NCBI GenBank assembly: GCA_937928035.1
Contig: CALFWA010000309.1
Span: forward strand, 1-18,340
DNA from: an uncultured Caldilinea sp.
GTDB lineage: Bacteria; Chloroflexota; Anaerolineae; Caldilineales; Caldilineaceae
DNA length: 18,340 nt
Reading direction: 5' to 3'
Positions 8,989-14,533 of this stretch are shown piece after piece (position 1 is the first letter of the stretch; each line of letters starts with the position of its first letter). The notes under the pieces are model-generated. The model had not been told where the DNA came from and searched no databases. It worked only from the letters and a program-made list of their open reading frames with translations. The position numbers and the translations under genes were made by a program.

Positions 8989-9416
8989 TCACTCGCCGGA
9001 CGCATTGACCTCATCGACCGCATCGCAGAAGACTGACCACGGGTAAGACCAGGCGGCAGCATGGCCATGGCAACGAATCAGGCGGGCGACGGTTCGCGAT
9101 AGGCCGGCAGCCCCTGCATACTCTGTCGAGCCTGCGCCAGACGGCGCTGCCAGATCCCGAAAAAACGCTGATTAACCTCGCGAACGGCATCCACCACCGG
9201 CGACAACTCTGAAGGCGCAAGACCCGCCACCTCATCGGCAGTCAGATCACAGAACGACGGCAGATCAGCCAGCGCCAAATCCGCATCCTCGAACAGTTCA
9301 TCAACGAGATCGACTTCAGCCTGCGGCCGCTCCATCCAGGCCCGCAACTCGGCAACAGTCAGCTCACGGACCAACACGGCCCGCTCGCCGACCTTGATTT
9401 CACGGATGACACGCAT
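8989..9416 (-). CDS. Tail assembly chaperone fusion made by -1 frameshift (G-T type), 142 aa
   Basis: In long-tailed phages a -1 ribosomal frameshift near the end of the gene upstream of the tape measure yields a longer chaperone that recruits tube and tape measure proteins. Here the first 86 codons are those of the 112-aa protein (9416 down to 9159). At T TTT TTC (9165-9159, codons for Phe85 and Phe86) a -1 slip enters a frame open for 56 more codons to a TGA at 8989-8991. The extension ends with SYPWSVFCDAVDEVNASGE, a Trp/Pro-Trp pattern like those I associate with T-type chaperone tails. The frame shows no other start, as expected of a frameshift-only extension. The feature spans both frames, so simple translation of the span will not work. 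Confidence 0.7.
9078..9416 (-). CDS. Tail assembly chaperone, unshifted form (G type), 112 aa
   Basis: A short acidic and helical protein encoded between the tail tube and tape measure genes, the standard place for the tail assembly chaperone. It is predicted to be mostly alpha-helical: IREIKVGERAVLVRELTVAELRAWM at the start, an acidic middle (DLVDELFEDADLALADL) and a helical end (VVDAVREVNQRFFGIWQ). The ATG at 9416 shares its first base with the TAA of the tail tube gene (TAATG), implying coupling. The unshifted protein would be the major product, and the frameshifted form the minor one. It acts in the cytoplasm and is absent from mature virions in related systems. Confidence 0.8.
   Translation of the reverse strand: MRVIREIKVGERAVLVRELTVAELRAWMERPQAEVDLVDELFEDADLALADLPSFCDLTADEVAGLAPSELSPVVDAVREVNQRFFGIWQRRLAQARQSMQGLPAYREPSPA
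9159..9165 (-). promoter_or_regulatory. TTTTTTC slippery heptamer for -1 frameshift
   Basis: On the coding strand the codons CGT TTT TTC contain the heptamer T TTT TTC in the X XXY YYZ phase, where both Phe tRNAs can re-pair after a one-base backward slip. The zero frame stops at 9078-9080, while the -1 frame stays open to 8989. The location, 85 codons into the gene just before the tape measure, matches where tail chaperone frameshifts occur. Confidence 0.7.
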
Positions 9417-10180
9417 TACAGATCATCCCCGACCAACACCTTCACCATGCGGCTCAGGTTGTCACCGGTGATCCAGTCGGCGATCAGCACCTCGGCCTCA
9501 AGATCGAAGGACGCGAACTGGTTGCCGTCGTACCACTTGAGATTCTTCGCCGGCGGGAACGAAACACGGTGATACATGCCGACCCATGGCGCACCGGTGC
9601 GCTCATTCTTGCCGTCGATCAGCACCGCGCGCTCTTGCGCCATGCGCAACATCGCCTCAATGCGCAAATGCGGCGCCTTCGTGTAAGCAACGCTGATTTC
9701 GTCATCGACAGCGATAGCGCCGCCAGTCAGCGGACGGATGCCGATGCGGGTACGCTCGTAATCCACGCCGAGCTCATACGGGTCCGGTGCCGGCTCACCC
9801 TCAGCAACGACAGGGATGACAACAACCGCCACGGACATATCCTGCAGGTTGTCCAGCAGGATCTCGGCATCCAGCGCGGCAACCGTATGCACCTCGCTAG
9901 CCACCGCGCCGGTAGCCACCTTGGTAACCGGACCACCCAGGGCGATTTCCAGCAGATCGATGGAAGCACGCCGAGCAGAAATCATCAGCTTCAGCGACTG
10001 GACACGGCGGTCGATATCGTCATTGCCGCCGCCACCGCGACCATTTTCGACCTTGATTTCCTCGATCTCCAGTGCCTGGTCGATCGTGGTCGAATTGACG
10101 AAATCCTTGAATGCGTTGGTTTGAACCGGCGCCAGCTTGATCGCGCCAGCCAAACGAACGGTAGTACTCTTTGTGGCCAT
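9416..10180 (-). CDS. Major tail tube protein, 254 aa
   Basis: This is likely the protein that polymerises into the tail tube. Residues about 40-85 show the tail-tube motif pattern of this group: an EEIKVENGRGGGGNDDIDRRVQSLKLMISARRASIDLLEIALGG-like segment, in which a Gly-rich loop is followed by strands that describe behaviour of columns or layers. The rest is beta-rich, with an Ig-like or beta-sandwich stretch (YELGVDYERTRIGIRPLTGGAI, about residues 126-150). The ATG at 10180 has an excellent GGAGG seven bases upstream, the strongest in this part of the window; the extra N-terminal codons of a longer reading frame lack such a site. It sits directly upstream of the chaperone and tape measure, as in other long-tailed phages. 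The assignment rests on pattern and order. Confidence 0.75.
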   Translation of the reverse strand: MATKSTTVRLAGAIKLAPVQTNAFKDFVNSTTIDQALEIEEIKVENGRGGGGNDDIDRRVQSLKLMISARRASIDLLEIALGGPVTKVATGAVASEVHTVAALDAEILLDNLQDMSVAVVVIPVVAEGEPAPDPYELGVDYERTRIGIRPLTGGAIAVDDEISVAYTKAPHLRIEAMLRMAQERAVLIDGKNERTGAPWVGMYHRVSFPPAKNLKWYDGNQFASFDLEAEVLIADWITGDNLSRMVKVLVGDDL

Positions 10181-10227
10181 GGAAAACCTCCGAAGGTGCC
10201 GATGTGAAGACACCCACAGTTTTCCAT
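10179..10227 (-). promoter_or_regulatory. 9-bp inverted repeat covering the tail tube start
   Basis: ATGGAAAAC (plus strand 10179-10187) and GTTTTCCAT (10219-10227) are perfect inverted arms with 31 bases between them. In the minus-strand transcript the second arm contains the tail tube ATG, and the GGAGG lies in the loop, so folding could hold back or time translation of the tail tube gene. The 88-bp gap holding it, between integrase and tail tube genes, might equally carry an integrase site. Chance is not excluded. Confidence 0.35.
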
Positions 10228-10268
10228 CTCAACAACCTTGTTCGCAGGGGGTAGGGGTACGGTAGCCA

Positions 10269-11189
10269 CTAACCCGGCAACTCAAGCACTATCCATTTGC
10301 CAGCTGACAGGCCTCTGTCGTCGTTGTACGCATCAGTCATCGCCTGGTGTTTATGGCCGAGTAGGATACGCGTGTCGATCCCTTGCTCTCGGTACAGTCG
10401 CTCGGACAGCGAGCGGCATTCGTGAAGCGATGGCGGCGATCCGGTCTCCCAGTGCAGCCCTGCGCCTTCGCGTGCCTCCTCAAACCGGGCGGATAGCGAT
10501 GCATCGCCGAGGTGACCGCCTGATTGCCGCCTCAGAAATGTTTGACCAGGGGCCGCATATTCAGCGCAGTCGTTTATCACATCGGCGATCGATTTGCCGA
10601 TCGCTTCCAAGCGTAGCCCCACGGGCAGGGCCAGACGCGTACCGGTTTTGAACTGGATGATGTGCAAGTGGCCGCCCCACACATCATCCTCGCCCATCGT
10701 GCTCAGATCCGAGCGACGCTGCGCAGTAACGAGCGCCAGATCAAGCATGCGGCAGACCCATGGGGGCTGATGAACTGCCGACCAGGCGCGGATTGCGCGC
10801 CAGTGCTCCAGCGACATGCGGTGCCGCGATATCCTGACTTTCGGCGACTTGATCGGAGCGGCCGGGTTGCTGTCAATCACACCGGCCAGGATCGCCTCGT
10901 TGAAAAAAGCCCGCGCCTCGAAAAGCGCACGCTTGGCGGTCTGCGGGCTACCGGTGGCGATCTCCCGGACCATCTTGCCGATCCGCAACGGCTTGACTGC
11001 ACCGATGGCGTAACTGCCGATGTGCTTGAGCACATGCGCGAGTGAGCACAGGCGGTTGCGCTTTGTGTGATCGCATACAGGCAGTTGGTCAATGATCTGT
11101 CGGTAGTCGATTGCCCACTCATCGCACGTCCGATATCGCGGCAGCAGCCGGCCGAGCGTGGCGGAAAAAAACCGGGCCGCCGATATCAT
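10269..11189 (-). CDS. int: Tyrosine recombinase/phage integrase, 306 aa
   Basis: A site-specific recombinase of the lambda integrase family, which cuts and rejoins DNA through a phosphotyrosine intermediate. All catalytic positions are visible: Arg158 (AQRRSDL), Lys181 (FKTGT), His256 and Arg259 (HECRS), His279 (LGHKH) and the nucleophile Tyr288 (DAYND). Residues about 1-120 are the helical DNA-binding part; the catalytic domain follows. The ATG at 11189 overlaps the preceding TGA (ATGA) and has GGGGGG upstream, so it is preferred over a start seven codons further out. The location is odd: it ends the DGR operon and is followed by the tail tube gene, not by a phage boundary or a recognised attachment site. 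It could be the integrase of the phage or belong to the inserted cassette. Confidence 0.9.
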   Translation of the reverse strand: MISAARFFSATLGRLLPRYRTCDEWAIDYRQIIDQLPVCDHTKRNRLCSLAHVLKHIGSYAIGAVKPLRIGKMVREIATGSPQTAKRALFEARAFFNEAILAGVIDSNPAAPIKSPKVRISRHRMSLEHWRAIRAWSAVHQPPWVCRMLDLALVTAQRRSDLSTMGEDDVWGGHLHIIQFKTGTRLALPVGLRLEAIGKSIADVINDCAEYAAPGQTFLRRQSGGHLGDASLSARFEEAREGAGLHWETGSPPSLHECRSLSERLYREQGIDTRILLGHKHQAMTDAYNDDRGLSAGKWIVLELPG

Positions 11190-11302
11190 TGGCGTTTCCC
11201 CCCGCATACCTCACAGTCTTGTGCCCTGATCGCGACCAGGGCAACCAGTGCCCCTATCGCCACCCCGATGATCAGGCCAACCAGGAACGAAGACTCAGAC
11301 AT
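11186..11302 (-). CDS. Mini membrane protein with C-terminal Cys pair, 38 aa
   Basis: The predicted protein has a short polar start (MSESS), one hydrophobic helix at about residues 6-25 (FLVGLIIGVAIGALVALVAI) and a small hydrophilic tail carrying DCEVCGG, a CxxC pair. Its TGA overlaps the integrase ATG (ATGA), and it begins 20 bp after the neighbouring 43-aa gene. The helix and tail resemble that neighbour, so they look like tandem relatives. The Cys pair could bind metal or form a disulphide. No family was recognised and no strong ribosome binding site is seen, so the function is unknown. Confidence 0.6.
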   Translation of the reverse strand: MSESSFLVGLIIGVAIGALVALVAIRAQDCEVCGGKRQ

Positions 11303-11322
11303 GAAGATCGTGCAAGAGGGGA

Positions 11323-11454
11323 TTAGAAATAATCTTCGTCAATGCGCTGGCAGCAGCCGTCGCATCGAGTCGATTGCGCAATAAACGCCATCACCGCCAT
11401 GCCGATCGGCACGCCGATCAACATGGCCAGGCCGAGCACCTTAAGCCAGTCCAT
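11323..11454 (-). CDS. Mini membrane protein with Cys motif, 43 aa
   Basis: A single hydrophobic helix at about residues 4-26 (LKVLGLAMLIGVPIGMAVMAFIA) precedes a short tail with RCDGCCQR and an acidic C-terminus (IDEDYF). The ATG at 11454 shares its A with the TGA of the 101-aa gene (TGATG), a coupling signature that supports it being real. The IGVxIG pattern and the CxxC spacing match the next small protein downstream, which suggests duplication. Possible roles are a membrane anchor, a lysis accessory or a sensor, but none is shown by the sequence. Confidence 0.6.
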   Translation of the reverse strand: MDWLKVLGLAMLIGVPIGMAVMAFIAQSTRCDGCCQRIDEDYF

Positions 11455-11759
11455 CACAGACCAGCCAGCTCTGCGCGCAACGCAGCCGCGTCAGTCTCAA
11501 GGCTGGCGATCCGCGCCGTGTCGCCCTCGCGCAGCGCGCGGATGCTGCGCACATCAATCTGAGCCAGATCCTGCAACACATCGCCGCGGGTCCGGCCGGT
11601 CGGCTGCGCATCGACGATCTCCCAATGGTCGCCGCGCCAAAATGCACTGGCGGCTTGCGAGTCGTAGTCCGGCGCGGGCGTTCCGGCGCGCGCCATCCAT
11701 GCGGCCGGGCTGGCGGTGCGGATGTGTTCGGCGGTGTGCGGGCTGTAGCAATCGTTCAT
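11454..11759 (-). CDS. Hypothetical protein after the reverse transcriptase, 101 aa
   Basis: The first half (CYSPHTAEHIRTA, APDYDSQ, FWRGDHWEIVDAQP) has the tyrosine/tryptophan pattern seen in small tail-fibre assembly or tail-adhesin-associated proteins. The second half (TRGDVLQDLAQIDVRSIRALREGDTARIASLETDAAALRAEL) is Leu/Ala/Arg/Glu-rich and probably a coiled coil. The ATG at 11759 overlaps the brt stop as ATGA, so the gene is in the same operon as the DGR. A role as a chaperone or partner of Mtd would fit that context, but it is an inference; no family is claimed. Confidence 0.65.
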   Translation of the reverse strand: MNDCYSPHTAEHIRTASPAAWMARAGTPAPDYDSQAASAFWRGDHWEIVDAQPTGRTRGDVLQDLAQIDVRSIRALREGDTARIASLETDAAALRAELAGL

Positions 11760-12727
11760 TTTTCAACTCCTAGGTGAGCAAGCAAGTGGTGCATATTGGC
11801 GTGGCGGGCGTGGCCCAGCCATGCCCCGAGAAACTGGCTTTTTGCAACGAAATCGCCTGACCGGGCAAAGCTGGCCAGCTTGCGCCTGGCGCGCTGCACG
11901 CTTGACCGGCGCAGCAGCTTATGCGTCGGCCAGATGCGGTAGCCGCAGAAGTTCACGCCGGCAGCGGACGGCTGCACCGACCACCGCGAGAAGCGCAGGC
12001 GCATGGCGTTTTTGGCGTGGCTCTCCATTAACACCTGCAGTAGATGCATCGCTTCGCGGCTGCGCCCAACCACCACGACGTCGTCCATGTAGCGCACGAA
12101 GCTGCTGATACCAACGACGTGACATAGCCAGCGATCAACCATATGTCCGTACAGATTGGCGCCAAGCTGGCTCGTGAGATTGCCAATCGGCAGGCCGATA
12201 CCATCGGCCGGAATGAACGCTTCGAGCAGCGCCAGCGTTTTGGCGCACGACAGCTTGCGGCGAAACTCTCGGTGCAGCACAGCCCGGTCAATGCTTGCGA
12301 AATACTTGGAGAAATCCGTTTTAAGCACCCAGGCCTCCGGCGTCTTGCGCAGCATTGATTGCACCTGCCGAGCAGCGGCGTGCGTGCCCTTGCACTTTCG
12401 GCAGGCGTAGCTTTGCGGCAAAAACACCCGGTCAAAGATCGGTTCAATGATGTTGCACAAGGCGTGCTGGGCAACACGGTCGACGAACGGCAGTGCTGAT
12501 ATCTGCCGCGCCTTCGGCTCAAAAACCATGAATTGGCGCGGCTCGCCGGGCCGGTAACTACCATCTATCAGACGGCGCTCCAGCAGCGCGATGTTTGCCG
12601 CCTCGTTCTGACGGAACTCCAGATAGCCCAGGCTATTGCGTTTGCCGAGGCTGGCCTTGCGATATGCCGCCCAGAGGTTGTCGCGATCAACAACCCGAGC
12701 GAACAGGTGTTTGTGTTTTTTACCCAC
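11756..12727 (-). CDS. brt: DGR reverse transcriptase, 323 aa
   Basis: The reverse transcriptase of a diversity-generating retroelement, which copies TR RNA into cDNA with misincorporation opposite adenines. Motif A is TDFSKYFASID with Asp138; the catalytic YMDD is residues 213-216; the DGR-typical motif IGNLTSQ, with Ser-Gln at 186-187, precedes it. Order and many blocks (GKKHK, YRKAS.GKR, ISAL.F.DR..QHALCNI, YACR..KGTHA, GYRIWPTHKLLR) resemble the Brt of Bordetella phage BPP-1 from memory, and the 323-residue length matches its about 328. The GTG at 12727 is chosen because GKKHK then starts the protein as in Brt; the longer in-frame reading upstream would run through the TR. It has no strong ribosome binding site. 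The next gene overlaps its stop (ATGA). Confidence 0.95.
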   Translation of the reverse strand: MGKKHKHLFARVVDRDNLWAAYRKASLGKRNSLGYLEFRQNEAANIALLERRLIDGSYRPGEPRQFMVFEPKARQISALPFVDRVAQHALCNIIEPIFDRVFLPQSYACRKCKGTHAAARQVQSMLRKTPEAWVLKTDFSKYFASIDRAVLHREFRRKLSCAKTLALLEAFIPADGIGLPIGNLTSQLGANLYGHMVDRWLCHVVGISSFVRYMDDVVVVGRSREAMHLLQVLMESHAKNAMRLRFSRWSVQPSAAGVNFCGYRIWPTHKLLRRSSVQRARRKLASFARSGDFVAKSQFLGAWLGHARHANMHHLLAHLGVEK

Positions 12728-12996
12728 GGCAAAATGCCGGCACGGCTTTCGGGTTTCCCCTACTCGCCGCTCTCCGGACCTCGAAGTGTGTTTGCCGAAG
12801 CCGGCAGCAACAGGCTGACCACAAAACTGCAGGTCGACCACCGGCGCCGTGGCAGCGGTGGTGCAGGTGTTTCGATTCGTCGTCACAGGCGGCGCGCAGA
12901 CCAATGTTCCAGTTCGAGTTCGACGGCGCGTTGTTCCAGTTCGAACAGCGGGAGCCGGCGTTCGAGCCGTTGTTCCGGTTGCCACTTATCCTGCTG
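12728..12996 (-). ncRNA. Template-repeat RNA region of the DGR
   Basis: This is the non-coding interval between avd (ending at 12997) and brt (starting at 12727). It contains the TR (12882-12990) and a 154-base spacer (12728-12881). In studied DGRs the RNA of this region is the substrate for cDNA synthesis, and the spacer downstream of TR is required for priming. The boundaries given are simply the intergenic limits; the real RNA ends may extend into avd and brt. Confidence 0.6.
12882..12990 (-). repeat. DGR template repeat (TR), 109 bp
   Basis: The TR is the unchanging donor copy. It aligns without gaps to VR at a constant offset of 529 bp, with 93 of 109 positions identical. On the coding strand it has 25 adenines, 20 of them in ten AAC codons, plus AGT, ATA, ATT and GAC. 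All 16 differences from VR fall on adenines (6 to C, 6 to G, 4 to T) and none on the other 84 positions. A G/C-only tract (12888-12897) lies near the 3' end. Homology stops at 12882 on one side and 12990 on the other. Confidence 0.97.
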
Positions 12997-13368
12997 CTAC
13001 CGCTTTTGCGCATGACGAATCCAGGTGCCGAGCATGGCGCCAGTCTCTGCAAGATGCACCGAGGCGACCTCGCATTGACGACGGGACACCAGCTTGCGGG
13101 CCGGGTCCGCCATGAAGCGCAAAAGACTTTTGATATGAGCCAGCCCAGCGTCCGCAACATAGAGCCGCGATATCTGCCCGCTTTTGGCCGCCTCGTAGAT
13201 CAGGCGGTCCTGATCGAATAGCGCCGACAGCAAACGATCGCGAACGATGCGGTGCTTGTGGCTGACGTTGATCAGCAGCGGGTAGAGATAATTCACCGCG
13301 CCGGCGTAACGTTCGGCGACCGCCAGGGCGGCCTTGGGTGAATGATCCGGATGGACTGACTCGCTCAT
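12997..13368 (-). CDS. avd: DGR accessory variability determinant Avd, 123 aa
   Basis: Avd is a small basic pentameric four-helix-bundle protein that binds the reverse transcriptase and TR RNA and is needed for retrohoming. The 123 residues are predicted all-helical and share the Avd pattern of BPP-1 from memory: ERYAGAVNYLYPLL, KHRIVRDRLLSALFDQ, ISRLYVADAGLAHIKSLLRFMAD and a final EVASVHLAETGAMLGTWI. A basic surface is suggested by repeated Arg/Lys. The ATG at 13368 is preceded by GGTGAG (13371-13376), which directly abuts the hairpin after mtd. Its stop lies 7 bp before TR, the usual arrangement. Confidence 0.92.
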   Translation of the reverse strand: MSESVHPDHSPKAALAVAERYAGAVNYLYPLLINVSHKHRIVRDRLLSALFDQDRLIYEAAKSGQISRLYVADAGLAHIKSLLRFMADPARKLVSRRQCEVASVHLAETGAMLGTWIRHAQKR

Positions 13369-13376
13369 TTCTCACC

Positions 13377-13392
13377 GGGCGCTTTCGCGCCC
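13377..13392 (-). promoter_or_regulatory. GAAA-loop DNA hairpin downstream of VR
   Basis: The coding strand reads GGGCGC, GAAA, GCGCCC: a perfect 6-bp G/C stem with a four-base loop, starting right after the mtd stop codon and 18 bases past the VR end. In BPP-1 a hairpin or cruciform with a GRNA-type four-base loop just downstream of VR is needed for efficient target recognition, and this one fits that description. It also abuts the avd ribosome binding site, so it could affect avd translation as well. Confidence 0.85.
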
Positions 13393-14526
13393 TCAATCAA
13401 GTTGCAAGTGGTCACAGGCGGCGCGCAGACCAATGAGCCAGTCCGAGCCCGACGGCGCGCTGGACCAGGACGAACAGCGGGAGCCGGCGTTCGAGCCGAG
13501 GGCCCGGTTGCCACCTAGCAGGACGCGCCGGTGCGGCGTTGTGTAGGAGCTGCCACGGCCACCGGTAATGGCTTGCCACGAGTACGTCTCACCAGCCTGC
13601 CCCGAGTCCATCCCCCATGTATGGATATGCCCGGTGGCCTGCTCGATGCCGTACTTGCTGGTGAAACGAGGCTCACGGGCGGTAGAGGGGATAGTTTCGG
13701 ATGCGCCGCCAAGCGCCACGGCTTCCGTTACGCCGAAAGCGGCGTCGATGAATTCATGCTCCCAGAGCAGGCGCTTGCCGGCAGCGTGCGCCAGCTCACT
13801 GGCGACCCACCAGGTCATGTTGCTGTACGCCGCAACGCCATTGCCGCCGAACGCCAGCGGCCGTTTTGGCAGCACGGTGCCGCTGGCTACATTCGTGTCG
13901 GCTCGGCTAGTACCGTTTACATCGACGTCGGTGTTGCAAAAATAGATATCGACCCATGCGCCGCCGATCGTGCGCGCCATGCCGCGCGGATCGGGGCAAT
14001 TCGGACGGAAGCTCGCGTCCCAGATTGACCACGCATTGATGCCTGCGATCAGATCGACATCGGGCTGAGTCCAGATCATTCCGTTGCCGGATGTTGCGAA
14101 CTGGCCGTCAACCAGAGTTGTGGCTGGCGCAGTCAGGCTGTAGTGGAACCCGCCGATTTTTCGGGAGTTCGCCGTTGTATAGCCGGCCGGCGCTGACCAG
14201 TTGGCATCTGCGCGGATTGACCCGTCTGCGCATGCGTAGATTGCGTAGTCTGTGCCGGCTACCAGAGCAGGCATCGTGACCGGCGTGTTAGCCGCGAACC
14301 GCAGCAAGCGGTCGGCAATGCCGATGACGGTGCCGGCTTTGACGCTGATTGTGTTGGCGGTGGTTTTTACGAAGGCCGGCGACGCGCGATCTGCCTTGAT
14401 CAGCGAGTCGGATAGAGCCAGTCCGGCGATCACGCCGGGCGTGAATTCAACCTCCCCGGTGACCGAACGTTCAGACCGAACAACGCCAAAGAAATTGAGC
14501 AGCTGAATGAATTTAGACAAATTCAT
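13393..14526 (-). CDS. mtd: Major tropism determinant, DGR target tail protein, 377 aa
   Basis: Mtd is the receptor-binding tail tip protein whose C-terminal C-type-lectin-fold surface is rewritten by the DGR. Blocks matching the Bordetella BPP-1 Mtd from memory include TMPALVAGTDYAIYACADGS, KIGGFHYS, FRPNCPDPRGM and the ending GGRGS...GSNAGSR...ACDHLQLD. Length is 377 versus 381. The lectin fold covers about residues 170-377, with GGRG at 322-325 and Cys351 and Cys371. Twelve TR-derived variable codons encode residues 337, 338, 340, 342, 343, 346, 353, 355, 356, 360, 362 and 364. The start ATG at 14526 lies 7 bp after the previous stop with TGAGG upstream; an in-frame start 28 codons earlier would overlap that gene and is rejected. 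Oddly, Arg341 replaces the Trp I recall at this place. Confidence 0.95.
   Translation of the reverse strand: MNLSKFIQLLNFFGVVRSERSVTGEVEFTPGVIAGLALSDSLIKADRASPAFVKTTANTISVKAGTVIGIADRLLRFAANTPVTMPALVAGTDYAIYACADGSIRADANWSAPAGYTTANSRKIGGFHYSLTAPATTLVDGQFATSGNGMIWTQPDVDLIAGINAWSIWDASFRPNCPDPRGMARTIGGAWVDIYFCNTDVDVNGTSRADTNVASGTVLPKRPLAFGGNGVAAYSNMTWWVASELAHAAGKRLLWEHEFIDAAFGVTEAVALGGASETIPSTAREPRFTSKYGIEQATGHIHTWGMDSGQAGETYSWQAITGGRGSSYTTPHRRVLLGGNRALGSNAGSRCSSWSSAPSGSDWLIGLRAACDHLQLD
13411..13519 (-). repeat. DGR variable repeat (VR), 109 bp, within mtd
   Basis: The VR is the acceptor copy at the 3' end of mtd, ending 18 bases before the hairpin. Residues differing from TR are Ile337Leu, Ser338Gly, Asn342Ala, Asn343Leu, Asn353Ser, Asn355Ser, Asn356Ser, Asn360Gly, Asn362Asp and Asn364Leu; Asn340 and Asn346 are unchanged. 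The last 24 bases (13411-13434) are identical to TR and include the G/C-only tract 13417-13426, the expected initiation zone for mutagenic homing. Confidence 0.97.
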
Positions 14527-14533
14527 GTTGGCC

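Noticed and set aside
8799..9068. A minus-strand 89-codon frame between the chaperone and tape measure genes
   Set aside because: Its composition is not protein-like, and the frameshifted chaperone and the plus-strand hydrophobic frame explain the region better.
10158..10265. Direct repeat ACGGTAG at 10158-10164 and 10259-10265 as integrase core sites
   Set aside because: Seven bases is too short and likely due to chance; no attachment site can be claimed.
12728..12985. A reading of brt extended by 86 codons through the TR and spacer
   Set aside because: The extra N-terminal part is low-complexity Thr/Arg-rich sequence produced by the TR read in an unrelated frame; family resemblance starts at GKKHK.
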